Origin: an uncultured Lysobacter sp.
GTDB lineage: Bacteria > Pseudomonadota > Gammaproteobacteria > Xanthomonadales > Xanthomonadaceae
Assembly: GCA_943913335.1 (NCBI GenBank)
Contig: CALTXS010000034.1
Span: 1-7,930 of the forward strand
Length of the DNA stretch: 7,930 nt
Direction: 5' to 3'
A program made the translations under genes and the position numbers. Below are positions 1 to 5,736 of this stretch, one piece after another. Every line of letters begins with the position of its first letter. Within the stretch, counting starts at the first letter, position 1. The notes under the pieces were generated by a model. That model was given only the letters and a program-made list of their open reading frames with translations, had not been told where the DNA came from and made no database searches.

Positions 1-103
1 TGAGGCCATACTCGCCGAACGACACTTGGTTGGCCGACCAGCTCAGGCCGGTGTTGCGGCCCTTGTGGACCTTGCGGAACTTGGTACGTTTAGGTTGCAA
101 CAT
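1..103 (-). CDS. rplP: 50S ribosomal protein L16 (uL16), N-terminal fragment cut by window edge
   Basis: Only the first 34 codons are inside the window; the gene runs off the left edge. They read [11 protein letters not shown], then [14 protein letters not shown], then QVSFGEYGL, the standard start of bacterial L16. L16 is a late-assembling large-subunit protein that binds 23S rRNA near the A site and peptidyl transferase centre. The ATG at 103-101 follows the rpsC stop by 6 nt. Its SD (GAGGTAA on the minus strand) contains the rpsC stop codon TAA, a layout that favours translational coupling. Gene order matches the S10 operon, where rpmC and rpsQ normally follow; they would lie outside the window. 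Identity is near certain, but nothing can be said of the C-terminal three quarters. Confidence 0.97.
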   Translation of the reverse strand, partial: MLQPKRTKFRKVHKGRNTGLSWSANQVSFGEYGL

Positions 104-109
104 GGCGGA

Positions 110-847
110 TTACCTCGCTTCACGTGCCGGACGACCACGGCCCGGACGATCCTGACGGTCGCCACGGTCACCACGGCCTTGCGGCGCGTCGTCTTGCTTT
201 TCCTGGCCAACTTGGGAGAAGTCAAACACTTCGCCCTTGTAGATCCAGACCTTAATGCCGATGATGCCGTAAGTCGTCAAGGCTTCGGCGGTACCGTAAT
301 CGATGTCGGCACGCAGCGTATGCAGCGGCACGCGACCTTCGCGGTACCATTCGGAACGGGCAATTTCGGCGCCGTTGAGACGGCCGGCCACGTTCACCTT
401 GATGCCCAGAGCGCCCAGACGCATGGCGTTACCGACAGCTCGCTTCATGGCGCGACGGAACATGATGCGGCGTTCGAGCTGCTGAGCAATCGACTCGGCA
501 ACCAGTTGGGCGTCCAGATCCGGCTTGCGGACTTCGGTCACGTTGATGTGGGCAGGAACGCCCATCACTTCGGAGACTTCCTTACGCAGCTTTTCGATGT
601 CCTCACCACGCTTACCGATCACCACGCCCGGACGGGCCGTGAAAATCGTGACGCGGGCGTTGTTAGCCGGACGTTCGATCAGGATCTTGGAGACGCCGGC
701 CTGAGCCAGCTTCTTGCGGAGGACTTCGCGCACCTTAAGATCGGCTGCGAGGAACTCGGCGTATTGCTTCTTGTTGGCGTACCACTTGGAATTCCAGTCT
801 TTCGAAATGCCCAGGCGGATGCCGGTGGGATGTACTTTATGACCCAT
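110..847 (-). CDS. rpsC: 30S ribosomal protein S3 (uS3)
   Basis: A 245-residue small-subunit head protein that lines the mRNA entry tunnel and contributes to the ribosome's mRNA helicase activity. The start [13 protein letters not shown] is the family N terminus. A type II KH domain carries VIGKRGEDI at 76-84, and FRRAMK at 130-135 preserves the arginines and lysine (131, 132, 135) implicated in helicase function in E. coli. The C-terminal S3 domain ends near residue 215 and is followed by a roughly 30-residue tail rich in Arg, Gly, Asp and Gln, with GDRGDR-like repeats, longer than the E. coli tail and typical of Xanthomonas-type S3. The ATG at 847 is chosen because AGGA lies 6 nt upstream and the family starts there; an upstream in-frame extension runs through rplV and is rejected. 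It lies 13 nt after rplV. Confidence 0.98.
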   Translation of the reverse strand: MGHKVHPTGIRLGISKDWNSKWYANKKQYAEFLAADLKVREVLRKKLAQAGVSKILIERPANNARVTIFTARPGVVIGKRGEDIEKLRKEVSEVMGVPAHINVTEVRKPDLDAQLVAESIAQQLERRIMFRRAMKRAVGNAMRLGALGIKVNVAGRLNGAEIARSEWYREGRVPLHTLRADIDYGTAEALTTYGIIGIKVWIYKGEVFDFSQVGQEKQDDAPQGRGDRGDRQDRPGRGRPAREAR

Positions 848-860
848 AAGAGTTCCTGCC

Positions 861-1196
861 TTACTTGCCTTCGCCCACAACCACAGTGATGTGGCTGGTG
901 CGCTTGAGGATGCGGGTGCCACGGCCCTTCGCACGCGCCATGAAGCGCTTCAGCGTAGGACCTTCGTCAACCATGATCGTCTGGACTTTGAGAGCGTCCA
1001 CGTCAGCGCCGACATTGTTTTCGGCGTTGGCGATGGCGGACTCAACCACCTTCTTGATCAGGTGAGCGGCTTTCTTGTCCGAGAACTTGAGCAAGTCAAC
1101 AGCACGGCCGGCGGCCATGCCACGTACTTGGTCAGCAACCAGACGGGCCTTTTGGGGAGAGATACGCGCGGAGCGCAGAATTGCTTTAGCTTCCAT
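861..1196 (-). CDS. rplV: 50S ribosomal protein L22 (uL22)
   Basis: A 111-residue large-subunit protein that binds 23S rRNA; its long beta-hairpin reaches into the nascent-peptide exit tunnel near L4, where changes can give macrolide resistance in other species. The N terminus [20 protein letters not shown] is typical, and the hairpin stretch, roughly residues 75-102 (from MVDEGP to KRTSH), looks intact. Two ATGs lie six bases apart, at 1202 and 1196. AGGAG (1205-1209) is only 2 nt from the first but 8 nt from the second, so I start at 1196; the alternative adds Met-Thr. The SD overlaps the rpsS stop codon. The gene sits between rpsS and rpsC, as in all S10 operons. Confidence 0.97.
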   Translation of the reverse strand: MEAKAILRSARISPQKARLVADQVRGMAAGRAVDLLKFSDKKAAHLIKKVVESAIANAENNVGADVDALKVQTIMVDEGPTLKRFMARAKGRGTRILKRTSHITVVVGEGK

Positions 1197-1204
1197 GGTC
1201 ATAT

Positions 1205-1209
1205 CTCCT
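1205..1209 (-). promoter_or_regulatory. Shine-Dalgarno site of rplV, decides the start codon
   Basis: AGGAG on the minus strand, whose upstream flank is the TAA stop of rpsS (TAAGGAG). Spacing is 8 nt to the ATG at 1196 and only 2 nt to the ATG at 1202, so it supports the downstream, 111-codon start. Confidence 0.75.
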
Positions 1210-1475
1210 TACTTGCTCTTCTTATCCGCACCGTGACCCTTGTAGGTACGGGTCAGTGCGAATTCGCCGAGCTTGTGGCCGACCATCTGCTCGTTAACGA
1301 GCACCGGGACGTGGTTCTTACCGTTGTGCACGGCGATCGTGTAACCGATCATTTCCGGCAGGATGGTGGAACGACGCGACCAGGTTTTAATCGGGCGCTT
1401 GGTGTTGCCGGCGTTTTCCACCTTGGTAAGCAAGTGGTGGTCAACGAACGGGCCTTTTTTCAGTGAACGTGCCAT
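1209..1475 (-). CDS. rpsS: 30S ribosomal protein S19 (uS19)
   Basis: An 88-residue protein of the small-subunit head that contacts S13 and the A-site finger bridge. It begins [16 protein letters not shown] and carries the conserved core [13 protein letters not shown], followed by the family's basic C terminus ending in KKSK. Length is normal (E. coli is about 92). The ATG at 1475 lies 6 nt after the rplB stop. Its SD, AGGAG, is formed by the last two sense codons of rplB (AGG AGC), about 10 nt from the start, so ribosomes finishing rplB pass directly over it. Confidence 0.98.
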   Translation of the reverse strand: MARSLKKGPFVDHHLLTKVENAGNTKRPIKTWSRRSTILPEMIGYTIAVHNGKNHVPVLVNEQMVGHKLGEFALTRTYKGHGADKKSK

Positions 1476-1481
1476 GGCCGA

Positions 1482-2309
1482 TTAGCTCCTGCGATCGCGC
1501 ACGATGAATTTCTGCGTGCGCTTGTTCTTACGGGTCTTGTAACCCTTGGTTGGGACACCCCAAGGCGTGACCGGGTGCGGATTGCCCTGGCCGGCCTTGG
1601 CCTCACCACCGCCGTGCGGGTGGTCGACCGGGTTCATAGCTGCACCGCGAACGGTCGGCTTGATACCGCGCCAGCGCTTGGCACCGGCCTTACCCAGCTT
1701 TTCAAGGCTGTGTTCGACGTTGCCGACTTCACCGACGGTAGCGACGCACTCGACCGGCACCTTGCGCATTTCGCCGGAGCGGAGACGCAGAGTGGCATAG
1801 CCGTGTTCGCGGGCAACCAGGTAGACACCGGCGCCGGCGGCGCGGGCCATCTGGGCACCCTTACCGGGCTTCATTTCAACGCAATGCACCGTGGTGCCGA
1901 CCGGGATGTTGGCCAGCGGCAGGGTGTTACCTGCACGGATCGGAGCATCACGGCCTGCGAGCACCTGGTCGCCGGCCTTCAGGCCCTTGGGAGCGATGAT
2001 GTAGCGGCGTTCGCCATCGACGTACAGCAGCAGCGCGATGTGCGCAGTGCGGTTCGGATCGTATTCAATACGCTCAACCTTGGCGGGGATGCCAATCTTG
2101 TTGCGCTTGAAATCAATGACGCGGTAGTGTTGCTTGCTGCCACCACCGATGTGACGGGTAGTGATGCGGCCATAGTTGTTACGGCCGCCGGTCTTGCCCT
2201 GCTTTTCAAGGAGCGGCGCGTACGGCGCGCCCTTGTGCAGGTCAGGCGTCACCACGCGGACGGCGCTACGGCGGCCCGGCGAGGTGGGTTTAAAGGTCAT
2301 CAAAGGCAT
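1482..2309 (-). CDS. rplB: 50S ribosomal protein L2 (uL2)
   Basis: A 275-residue primary 23S rRNA-binding protein needed for subunit association (bridge B7b) and for assembly around the peptidyl transferase centre. The sequence is full length: N-terminal [15 protein letters not shown] segment (here [11 protein letters not shown] at 5-15), OB-fold and SH3-like domains in the middle ([11 protein letters not shown] at 84-94), and the C-terminal loop [20 protein letters not shown] from 226. His230 corresponds to the conserved E. coli His229 (numbered without Met). The ATG at 2309 has AGGA 7 nt upstream; a second in-frame ATG three codons on has less support. It is 15 nt downstream of rplW. Confidence 0.99.
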   Translation of the reverse strand: MPLMTFKPTSPGRRSAVRVVTPDLHKGAPYAPLLEKQGKTGGRNNYGRITTRHIGGGSKQHYRVIDFKRNKIGIPAKVERIEYDPNRTAHIALLLYVDGERRYIIAPKGLKAGDQVLAGRDAPIRAGNTLPLANIPVGTTVHCVEMKPGKGAQMARAAGAGVYLVAREHGYATLRLRSGEMRKVPVECVATVGEVGNVEHSLEKLGKAGAKRWRGIKPTVRGAAMNPVDHPHGGGEAKAGQGNPHPVTPWGVPTKGYKTRKNKRTQKFIVRDRRS

Positions 2310-2324
2310 AGTCGTTTCCTATCC

Positions 2325-2621
2325 TTAAGCCACAGCAGTGACGTCAATCGACTGGCCTTCAGCCAGCGTGACGTATGCTTTGCGCCAGTCCTTGCGGCTG
2401 CCTTCGCGGAAGCGGAACGTACGAGCCTTGCCCTTGACGTTCGCAACGTTGACGGCTGCCACCTTGACGTTGAACAGCTTTTCCACGGCGATTTTGATAT
2501 CGGCCTTGGTAGCGTCCTTCGCCACTTCGAAGCAGTACTGGTTCGAGACTTCCTGCAGGCGGGCGGTCTTTTCGGACACGCGCGGTGCGCGGATTACGTT
2601 GTAAAGCTTGGCGTCGTTCAT
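2325..2621 (-). CDS. rplW: 50S ribosomal protein L23 (uL23)
   Basis: A 98-residue protein at the exit of the nascent-peptide tunnel, the docking site for trigger factor and signal recognition particle. The motif IRAPRVSEK at 10-18 includes Glu17, equivalent to E. coli Glu18, which contacts trigger factor. The segment [20 protein letters not shown] and the C-terminal [12 protein letters not shown] are typical. The ATG at 2621 overlaps the rplD stop as ATGA (4 nt). An in-frame GTG three codons upstream, at 2630, is rejected because it lies inside the SD GAGGAG (2630-2635), which is 8 nt from the ATG. Coupled translation with rplD is expected. Confidence 0.97.
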   Translation of the reverse strand: MNDAKLYNVIRAPRVSEKTARLQEVSNQYCFEVAKDATKADIKIAVEKLFNVKVAAVNVANVKGKARTFRFREGSRKDWRKAYVTLAEGQSIDVTAVA

Positions 2622-3223
2622 GCCAGCCACTCCTCAATCTTCTTGACGGCGTCAACCGTAATGACGACGGTATCGGCACCGACCAGCGACACCGGATCCA
2701 GGCCTTGCACGTCACGAACTTCGACGTACGGCAGGTTACGGGCCGACAGGTACAGGTTTTCGGTTGCGTCTTCGGTGACGATCAGCGGGCGCTTGCCGAC
2801 GTTGAAGTCCTTGAGCTTGGCGGCCAGACCCGAGGTCTTCGGCGCGTCCATGTCAAAGGTTTCAACCACGGTCAGGCGGCCTTGACGGTTCAGTTCCGAC
2901 AGGATCGACTGCATGGCCGCACGGTACATCTTGCGGTTGACCTTTTGCGCGAAGCTACGCGGCTTGGCTGCAAAAGTCACACCACCTCCGACGAAGATCG
3001 GAGCCGTCAGCGCGCCATGACGTGCGCCGCCGCCCTTTTGCTTCTTGGACTTCTTGGTGGTACCGGCAACTTCCGAGCGGGTCTTTTGTGCCTTGGTGCC
3101 GGCGCGGCCCGCATTGCGGTAAGCGACGACAACTTGGTGCACCAGATCCTGGCTGAAGTCACGGCCGAAAGTTTCTTCGGACACCGAGACCTTGTTGCTG
3201 CTGTTAAAAACGTTCAGTTCCAT
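2618..3223 (-). CDS. rplD: 50S ribosomal protein L4 (uL4)
   Basis: A 201-residue protein that binds 23S domain I and lines the exit tunnel. In E. coli it is also the autogenous repressor of the S10 operon, acting on the operon's leader RNA. The extended tunnel loop is visible at about 41-91: [20 protein letters not shown], then [20 protein letters not shown]. The C-terminal globular part ends in [11 protein letters not shown]. Length equals E. coli L4 and the loop is intact. The start is the ATG at 3223, with AGGA only 4 nt upstream and a second GGGAG 10 nt upstream. The stop overlaps the rplW start. Whether it controls its own operon through the leader described here is inference. Confidence 0.98.
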   Translation of the reverse strand: MELNVFNSSNKVSVSEETFGRDFSQDLVHQVVVAYRNAGRAGTKAQKTRSEVAGTTKKSKKQKGGGARHGALTAPIFVGGGVTFAAKPRSFAQKVNRKMYRAAMQSILSELNRQGRLTVVETFDMDAPKTSGLAAKLKDFNVGKRPLIVTEDATENLYLSARNLPYVEVRDVQGLDPVSLVGADTVVITVDAVKKIEEWLA

Positions 3224-3238
3224 GATTTCCTAGCTCCC

Positions 3239-3892
3239 TCAACCCTTGCTCGAAGGACGGATGATCACGTCACCACCCGGAGCGCCGGGAATGGCACCCT
3301 TGATAGCGATCAAACCGCGTTCGGCATCGATCTGGACGATTTCGAGACCTTGGGTGGTTTGGATTTCGTGACCCATGTGACCGGACATTTTCTTGCCCGG
3401 GAACACGCGGCCCGGCGTTTGACGCTGACCGATCGAACCCGGTGCGCGGTGCGACAGCGAGTTACCGTGGGTGGCATCACCCATGGTGAAGTTCCAGCGC
3501 TTGATGGTGCCCTGGAAGCCCTTACCCTTGGTCACGCCCTGGACGTCAACAATCTGGCCGACTTCAAAGATGTCTGCCTTGATTTCGCCGCCGACTTCGA
3601 AGCCAGCGATCTTGTCGTCTTCGACACGGAGTTCCCACAGACCGCGACCGGCTTCGACCTTGGCCTTGGCCAGGTGACCGGCCTCTGGCTTGTTGATCAG
3701 CGCAGCGCGACGCACGCCAACAGTCACTTGAACTGCGGAGTAGCCATCGGTGTCTTGAGTTTTGATTTGGGTTACGCGGTTCGGGGTTGCCTCAATCAGG
3801 GTCACCGGAACCGACTTGCCGTCTTCAGTGAAGAAGCGGCTCATGCCGGCCTTTCGGCCAACGATGCCCAACGAATATTTCTTCGCAGTCAT
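3239..3892 (-). CDS. rplC: 50S ribosomal protein L3 (uL3)
   Basis: A 217-residue early-assembly 23S-binding protein whose central loop reaches the peptidyl transferase centre. Markers include [17 protein letters not shown] at the N terminus, [16 protein letters not shown] at 141-156, and [17 protein letters not shown] from 158. Gln158 matches the glutamine that PrmB methylates in E. coli L3 (Gln150), so methylation is plausible but inferred. It is about eight residues longer than E. coli L3, mostly through an N-terminal MTAKKYS-type extension also seen in related lineages. The ATG at 3892 is 10 nt from the rpsJ stop, with GAGG about 8 nt upstream; that SD begins inside the rpsJ TGA stop. Confidence 0.98.
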   Translation of the reverse strand: MTAKKYSLGIVGRKAGMSRFFTEDGKSVPVTLIEATPNRVTQIKTQDTDGYSAVQVTVGVRRAALINKPEAGHLAKAKVEAGRGLWELRVEDDKIAGFEVGGEIKADIFEVGQIVDVQGVTKGKGFQGTIKRWNFTMGDATHGNSLSHRAPGSIGQRQTPGRVFPGKKMSGHMGHEIQTTQGLEIVQIDAERGLIAIKGAIPGAPGGDVIIRPSSKG

Positions 3893-3902
3893 TGTTTATG
3901 CC

Positions 3903-4214
3903 TCAGCTCAGCTTGATCTGGACGTCAACGCCAGCGGCCAGTTCGAGCTTCATCAGCGCGTCCACGGTCTTGTCGTTGGGGTCGACGATATCGAGCACGC
4001 GCTTGTGCGTGCGGGTCTCGTACTGGTCACGCGCGTCTTTGTCGACGTGCGGCGAGACGAGGATGGTGTAGCGTTCGATCTTGGTCGGCAGCGGGATCGG
4101 GCCCTTAACTTGGGCGCCGGTGCGCTTTGCCGTCTCAACGATCTCGCTGGCCGAGCGGTCGATCAGACGATGATCGAAGGCCTTAAGCCGGATGCGAATC
4201 TTTTGGTCCGCCAT
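3903..4214 (-). CDS. rpsJ: 30S ribosomal protein S10 (uS10) / NusE
   Basis: A 103-residue small-subunit head protein that also serves as transcription factor NusE: with NusB it binds boxA RNA in antitermination complexes, and with NusG it links ribosome and polymerase. It begins [20 protein letters not shown] and ends QIKLS. The extended ribosome-binding loop is about residues 45-68 ([16 protein letters not shown] onward). It is the first gene of the operon. The ATG at 4214 is preceded by AAAGGAA (4224-4230) with about 10 nt spacing, which includes a C6 run. Upstream is a roughly 290-nt predicted leader with hairpins and a boxA-like site, which may allow control by S10 itself or by L4; that is inference. 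Confidence 0.99.
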   Translation of the reverse strand: MADQKIRIRLKAFDHRLIDRSASEIVETAKRTGAQVKGPIPLPTKIERYTILVSPHVDKDARDQYETRTHKRVLDIVDPNDKTVDALMKLELAAGVDVQIKLS

Positions 4215-4237
4215 AACGGGGGGTTCCTTTAATAAAA

Positions 4238-4245
4238 AAAGAGCG
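4238..4245 (-). promoter_or_regulatory. boxA-like motif CGCTCTTT upstream of rpsJ
   Basis: On the minus strand the leader reads CGCTCTTT followed by more U, matching the first eight bases of the boxA consensus CGCTCTTTA (rRNA operon form TGCTCTTTA). It ends 7 nt before the rpsJ SD AAAGGAA. boxA RNA is bound by NusB with S10/NusE, the product of the next gene. Precedent: E. coli suhB is controlled by Nus factors through a boxA in its 5' UTR. An 8-base match can arise by chance, so function is unproven. Confidence 0.4.
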
Positions 4246-4283
4246 ACGGGCCGGGCAGCACATGGTGCACGACCCCATTTCTT

Positions 4284-4310
4284 AGATCAAAAAGCAGAGT
4301 TCAAAAAGCA
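4284..4310 (-). repeat. Short tandem-like direct repeat in S10 leader
   Basis: The plus-strand 10-mer TCAAAAAGCA occurs exactly at 4287-4296 and 4301-4310; with three flanking bases it is a 13-bp repeat with one mismatch, period 14. In the leader RNA this gives two UGCUUUUUGA units directly after the U-tract of hairpin 2. They could be a protein- or RNA-binding site, or residue of a local duplication. Confidence 0.6.
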
Positions 4311-4337
4311 AAAAAGCGGGCCGTGAAAGCGGTCCGC
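4310..4337 (-). terminator. Strong intrinsic-terminator-like hairpin in S10 leader (hairpin 2)
   Basis: In the minus-strand transcript GCGGACCG pairs with CGGCCCGC (8 positions, one A-C mismatch) around the six-base loop CUUUCA, and six U residues follow at once. This is the classical intrinsic-terminator layout and it points toward rpsJ. It ends about 96 nt before rpsJ and about +198 from the predicted start. Either it is an attenuator that needs antitermination, or it ends a separate short transcript. Confidence 0.65.
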
Positions 4338-4379
4338 CCGACATGGATGTTTTGAGTGACGCAGTCCGTGCCTGTTGAC

Positions 4380-4408
4380 AAAAAAACCCTTTAAAACAAG
4401 GGATTTTT
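4380..4408 (-). terminator. Weak AU-rich terminator-like hairpin in S10 leader (hairpin 1)
   Basis: In the transcript CCCUU pairs with AAGGG around the loop GUUUUA; beyond a U-U mismatch, five A residues can pair with five U residues, and the run totals seven U. The predicted end is near +128. The structure is nearly symmetrical, so it could act on either strand, although no plus-strand gene needs it. The stem is weak and would probably need a factor such as NusA to terminate. Confidence 0.45.
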
Positions 4409-4481
4409 GCAAACCGGCAAAGCCATGCGACGCATCCGTGTCCGGCGAATACGAAGCAAATCCTATGCCTCATTTCGCAGT

Positions 4482-4490
4482 TTTATACCA
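4482..4490 (-). promoter_or_regulatory. Possible secondary extended -10 promoter for the S10 operon
   Basis: The minus strand reads TGGTATAAA, that is TGn followed by TATAAA (5 of 6 matches to TATAAT). No -35 hexamer is recognisable 15-19 nt upstream. If used, it would start transcripts about 33 nt downstream of the main promoter, still ahead of both hairpins. Confidence 0.25.
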
Positions 4491-4514
4491 CTACCCAAGG
4501 GGAAGTGAGCCGCT

Positions 4515-4544
4515 ATTCTAACCCGAATTTCGGCCGTGTTGCAA
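4515..4544 (-). promoter_or_regulatory. Main sigma70-like promoter of the S10 operon
   Basis: On the minus strand, -35 TTGCAA (4539-4544) and -10 TAGAAT (4515-4520) are separated by 18 nt. Upstream is an A/T-rich stretch with a T7 run (4555-4561), resembling an UP element, and downstream of the -10 is a GC-rich AGCGGC discriminator, common in stringently controlled promoters of the translation machinery. The spacer contains the perfect inverted repeat CCGAA-T-TTCGG (4523-4533). The predicted start is near 4508. I see no comparable promoter between the hairpins and rpsJ. Confidence 0.65.
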
Positions 4545-4554
4545 GTTGAATCGT

Positions 4555-4586
4555 AAAAAAATCAGCAACTTAGGCGATTGGTGATT
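4555..4586 (-). terminator. Possible intrinsic terminator of the upstream membrane-protein gene
   Basis: In the minus-strand transcript AAUCA and UGAUU pair, then CAA and UUG across a C-C mismatch, around the loop UCGCCUAAG, and a U7 run overlaps the 3' arm. It lies 30 nt past the stop of the gene ending at 4616 and just upstream of the S10 promoter, where a terminator is expected. The stem is A/U-rich and weak. The T7 run may serve equally as an UP-element-like part of the S10 promoter. Confidence 0.4.
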
Positions 4587-4615
4587 ATTTAACCAGCTGC
4601 GGCGGCGTCCTACGG

Positions 4616-5089
4616 TCAGACGACGATCCGGCCGTTGCCGCTACCCTCACCCGAGCCGGTGCCGCCATTCGGGCCATCGGATGGTGGCGGAGGCGGATTG
4701 CTGCCACCGCGGCGTTTGGCCTCGAAGAAGGCGTTGGCGGCGGAGCGATACAACAGGAATGCCATCATGGCATGAAGCCCGGCACCGAGCAGCATTGCGG
4801 TGTTCCCGGACATCAGAGCCATCAGCGTCACCAGTAGCGCCAGCGCGACGACGGCGATGCGGGCCCAGTTGAGACCCCGCAGCAGGCTCAAGCCAATCAG
4901 GAACATCACCACGCAGGCGAACATCGCAATTGGGATGGCTCGCGAGATATCGGCACCTGTAGCGGTCGGAATGGCCTGAGCCAGTAAGGCCGGATCCTTG
5001 CGGATGGCAGTCAGGCTCAGGAAGTTCATGGCAGCTTGGATCAGGATAATGAACCCGATCACAGTGACGGTCAGTGGGCGCTTCGGCAT
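4616..5089 (-). CDS. Small four-helix integral membrane protein of unknown function
   Basis: A 157-residue protein I cannot assign to a named family. A short basic start (MPKRPL) leads into four hydrophobic segments, about residues 7-27, 51-71, 75-93 and 97-115, followed by a charged AFFEAKRRGG stretch and a 30-residue Gly/Pro/Ser/Asn-rich tail with a P5 run, probably disordered. It resembles many small DUF-type inner-membrane proteins with four helices. The ATG at 5089 is chosen because residues before it (from an in-frame TTG at 5125) are not membrane-like and would overlap the divergent gene. No SD precedes this ATG. A promoter-like element ends 7 nt upstream, so a leaderless mRNA is possible. 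It reads toward the S10 operon but is separated from it by a likely terminator and promoter. Confidence 0.75.
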   Translation of the reverse strand: MPKRPLTVTVIGFIILIQAAMNFLSLTAIRKDPALLAQAIPTATGADISRAIPIAMFACVVMFLIGLSLLRGLNWARIAVVALALLVTLMALMSGNTAMLLGAGLHAMMAFLLYRSAANAFFEAKRRGGSNPPPPPSDGPNGGTGSGEGSGNGRIVV

Positions 5090-5095
5090 GGAAGG

Positions 5096-5101
5096 TAGAA
5101 T
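5096..5101 (+). promoter_or_regulatory. Candidate -10 element of the nitroreductase cluster
   Basis: Plus-strand TAGAAT (5 of 6 to consensus), 38 nt before the GTG start at 5140. It would give a 5' UTR of about 30 nt containing the SD. No good -35 is visible at 15-19 nt spacing, so support is weak. It occupies almost the same base pairs as the opposite-strand -10 at 5097-5102. Confidence 0.25.
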
Positions 5102-5125
5102 ACCAGATCGCGGTTTCGACCCCAA
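5097..5125 (-). promoter_or_regulatory. Candidate promoter for the membrane-protein gene (leaderless)
   Basis: On the minus strand, -35-like TTGGGG (5120-5125), a 17-nt spacer and the extended -10 TGG-TATTCT (-10 at 5097-5102) lie so that initiation 6-8 nt downstream falls at or next to the ATG at 5089. This fits the missing SD. The hexamers are only 3/6 and 4/6 matches, helped by the TGn extension. Confidence 0.35.
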
Positions 5126-5127
5126 TT

Positions 5128-5132
5128 AAGGA
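5128..5132 (+). promoter_or_regulatory. Shine-Dalgarno site that sets the nitroreductase start
   Basis: AAGGA, 7 nt upstream of the GTG at 5140 and only 1 nt from another in-frame GTG at 5134. It selects 5140 over both 5134 and the far-upstream ATG at 5074. Confidence 0.65.
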
Positions 5133-5139
5133 TGTGTGC

Positions 5140-5733
5140 GTGCCCCTGAGCCTTTCCGATCTGTCTGAGCGCCGTTCCGCGCCGGTTGCCCAACTGGGGG
5201 CACCGGGCCCGGATCGTCCTACCCTGCTCCGCTGCATCAAGGCAGCGATTCGGGTGCCTGACCACGGCAAACTGGTGCCGTTCCGGTTAATCGAGATCCC
5301 CTCGGCCGCCCGTGACGCCCTGGGCGAGGCGCTCGCGCGCCGGCATCAGGAGCTGGAACCGGACGTCGCACCCAAGGTGCTGGACAAGGATCGGACCCGC
5401 TTTTCGTTTGCCCCGACCGTGGTGGCGGTGGTCGCCCGCGTTGTCGAGAGCCCCAAGGTCCCGCGCCTGGAGCAGGAGCTGACGGCCGGCTGCGTGGCCT
5501 TTCAACTGTTGCAGGCGGTTGCTGCCGAAGGCTTTGCCGGCAACTGGCTGACCGGCTGGGCGGCCTACGACCCCGAAGTCGCGCGCTGGTTTGGTCTGGA
5601 GCCGAATGAGCTGATCATAGGATTCGTCCACATTGGCACCGCTCGAGTGGATGTGCCCGAGCGCGAGCGGCCCGATGTGACTTCGCTACTGTCCGAATTT
5701 AACCCGGATTCTATTTCTTTCACCCGGGATTAA
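5140..5733 (+). CDS. Nitroreductase family protein, YdjA-like
   Basis: A predicted 197-residue FMN-dependent NAD(P)H oxidoreductase of the compact YdjA branch; such proteins are cytosolic homodimers that reduce nitro compounds or quinones, and their natural substrates are mostly unknown. Visible family marks: ERRSAP at 10-15 (the RRS triplet contacts FMN phosphate in YdjA), RVPDHGKLVPFR at 38-49, KVPRLEQELTAGC at 106-118, GNWLTG at 134-139 and GFVHIGT at 161-167. E. coli YdjA is about 183 residues, so length fits. The start is GTG at 5140 with AAGGA 7 nt upstream; the open frame reaches an ATG at 5074, but that extension covers the divergent gene's start and is not family-like. The exonuclease gene follows 3 nt after the stop, so co-transcription is likely. 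Family assignment is firm, substrate unknown. Confidence 0.9.
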   Translation: MPLSLSDLSERRSAPVAQLGAPGPDRPTLLRCIKAAIRVPDHGKLVPFRLIEIPSAARDALGEALARRHQELEPDVAPKVLDKDRTRFSFAPTVVAVVARVVESPKVPRLEQELTAGCVAFQLLQAVAAEGFAGNWLTGWAAYDPEVARWFGLEPNELIIGFVHIGTARVDVPERERPDVTSLLSEFNPDSISFTRD

Positions 5734-5736
5734 ATC

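Larger units (their letters stand above)
4215..4508 (-). promoter_or_regulatory. Predicted 5' leader of the S10 operon, gene-free
   Basis: This stretch between the predicted transcription start (about 4508) and rpsJ has no convincing gene. In transcript order it holds: a short ATGC/GCAT hairpin; a weak terminator-like hairpin with U7 (4380-4408); a strong GC hairpin with U6 (4310-4337); a 13-bp repeat with one mismatch at period 14 (4284-4310); a boxA-like CGCTCTTT (4238-4245); and the rpsJ SD. In E. coli the S10 leader is shorter (about 170 nt) and carries an L4- and NusA-dependent attenuator near +140. Hairpin 1 ends near +128 here. That the two leaders are functionally alike is inference; no sequence identity was checked. 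Confidence 0.6.

Noticed and set aside
26..889. Plus-strand open frame opposite rpsC
   Set aside because: The minus strand encodes a full S3; the plus-strand product has no recognisable family features.
1575..2885. Long plus-strand open frame of 436 codons opposite rplB, rplW and rplD
   Set aside because: It is the antisense shadow of highly constrained, codon-biased r-protein genes; no SD, no recognisable domain, and it spans three real genes.
2585..3916. Plus-strand open frame of 443 codons opposite rplD and rplC
   Set aside because: Antisense shadow for the same reasons; the opposite strand encodes unmistakable L4 and L3.
4375..4380. Perfect plus-strand TTGACA in the S10 leader, suggesting a promoter on the opposite strand
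   Set aside because: No -10 hexamer at 15-19 nt spacing and no plus-strand gene downstream before 5140.
4282..4473. 63-codon Cys/Phe-rich minus-strand frame inside the S10 leader, a possible leader peptide
   Set aside because: No SD, it spans both hairpins, its Phe/Leu-rich composition follows from the U-tracts, and there is no run of regulatory codons. A weak possibility only.
4647..5270. Minus-strand 207-codon frame overlapping the membrane-protein gene
   Set aside because: Arg/Cys-rich product without structure; the alternative frame gives a coherent four-helix membrane protein.
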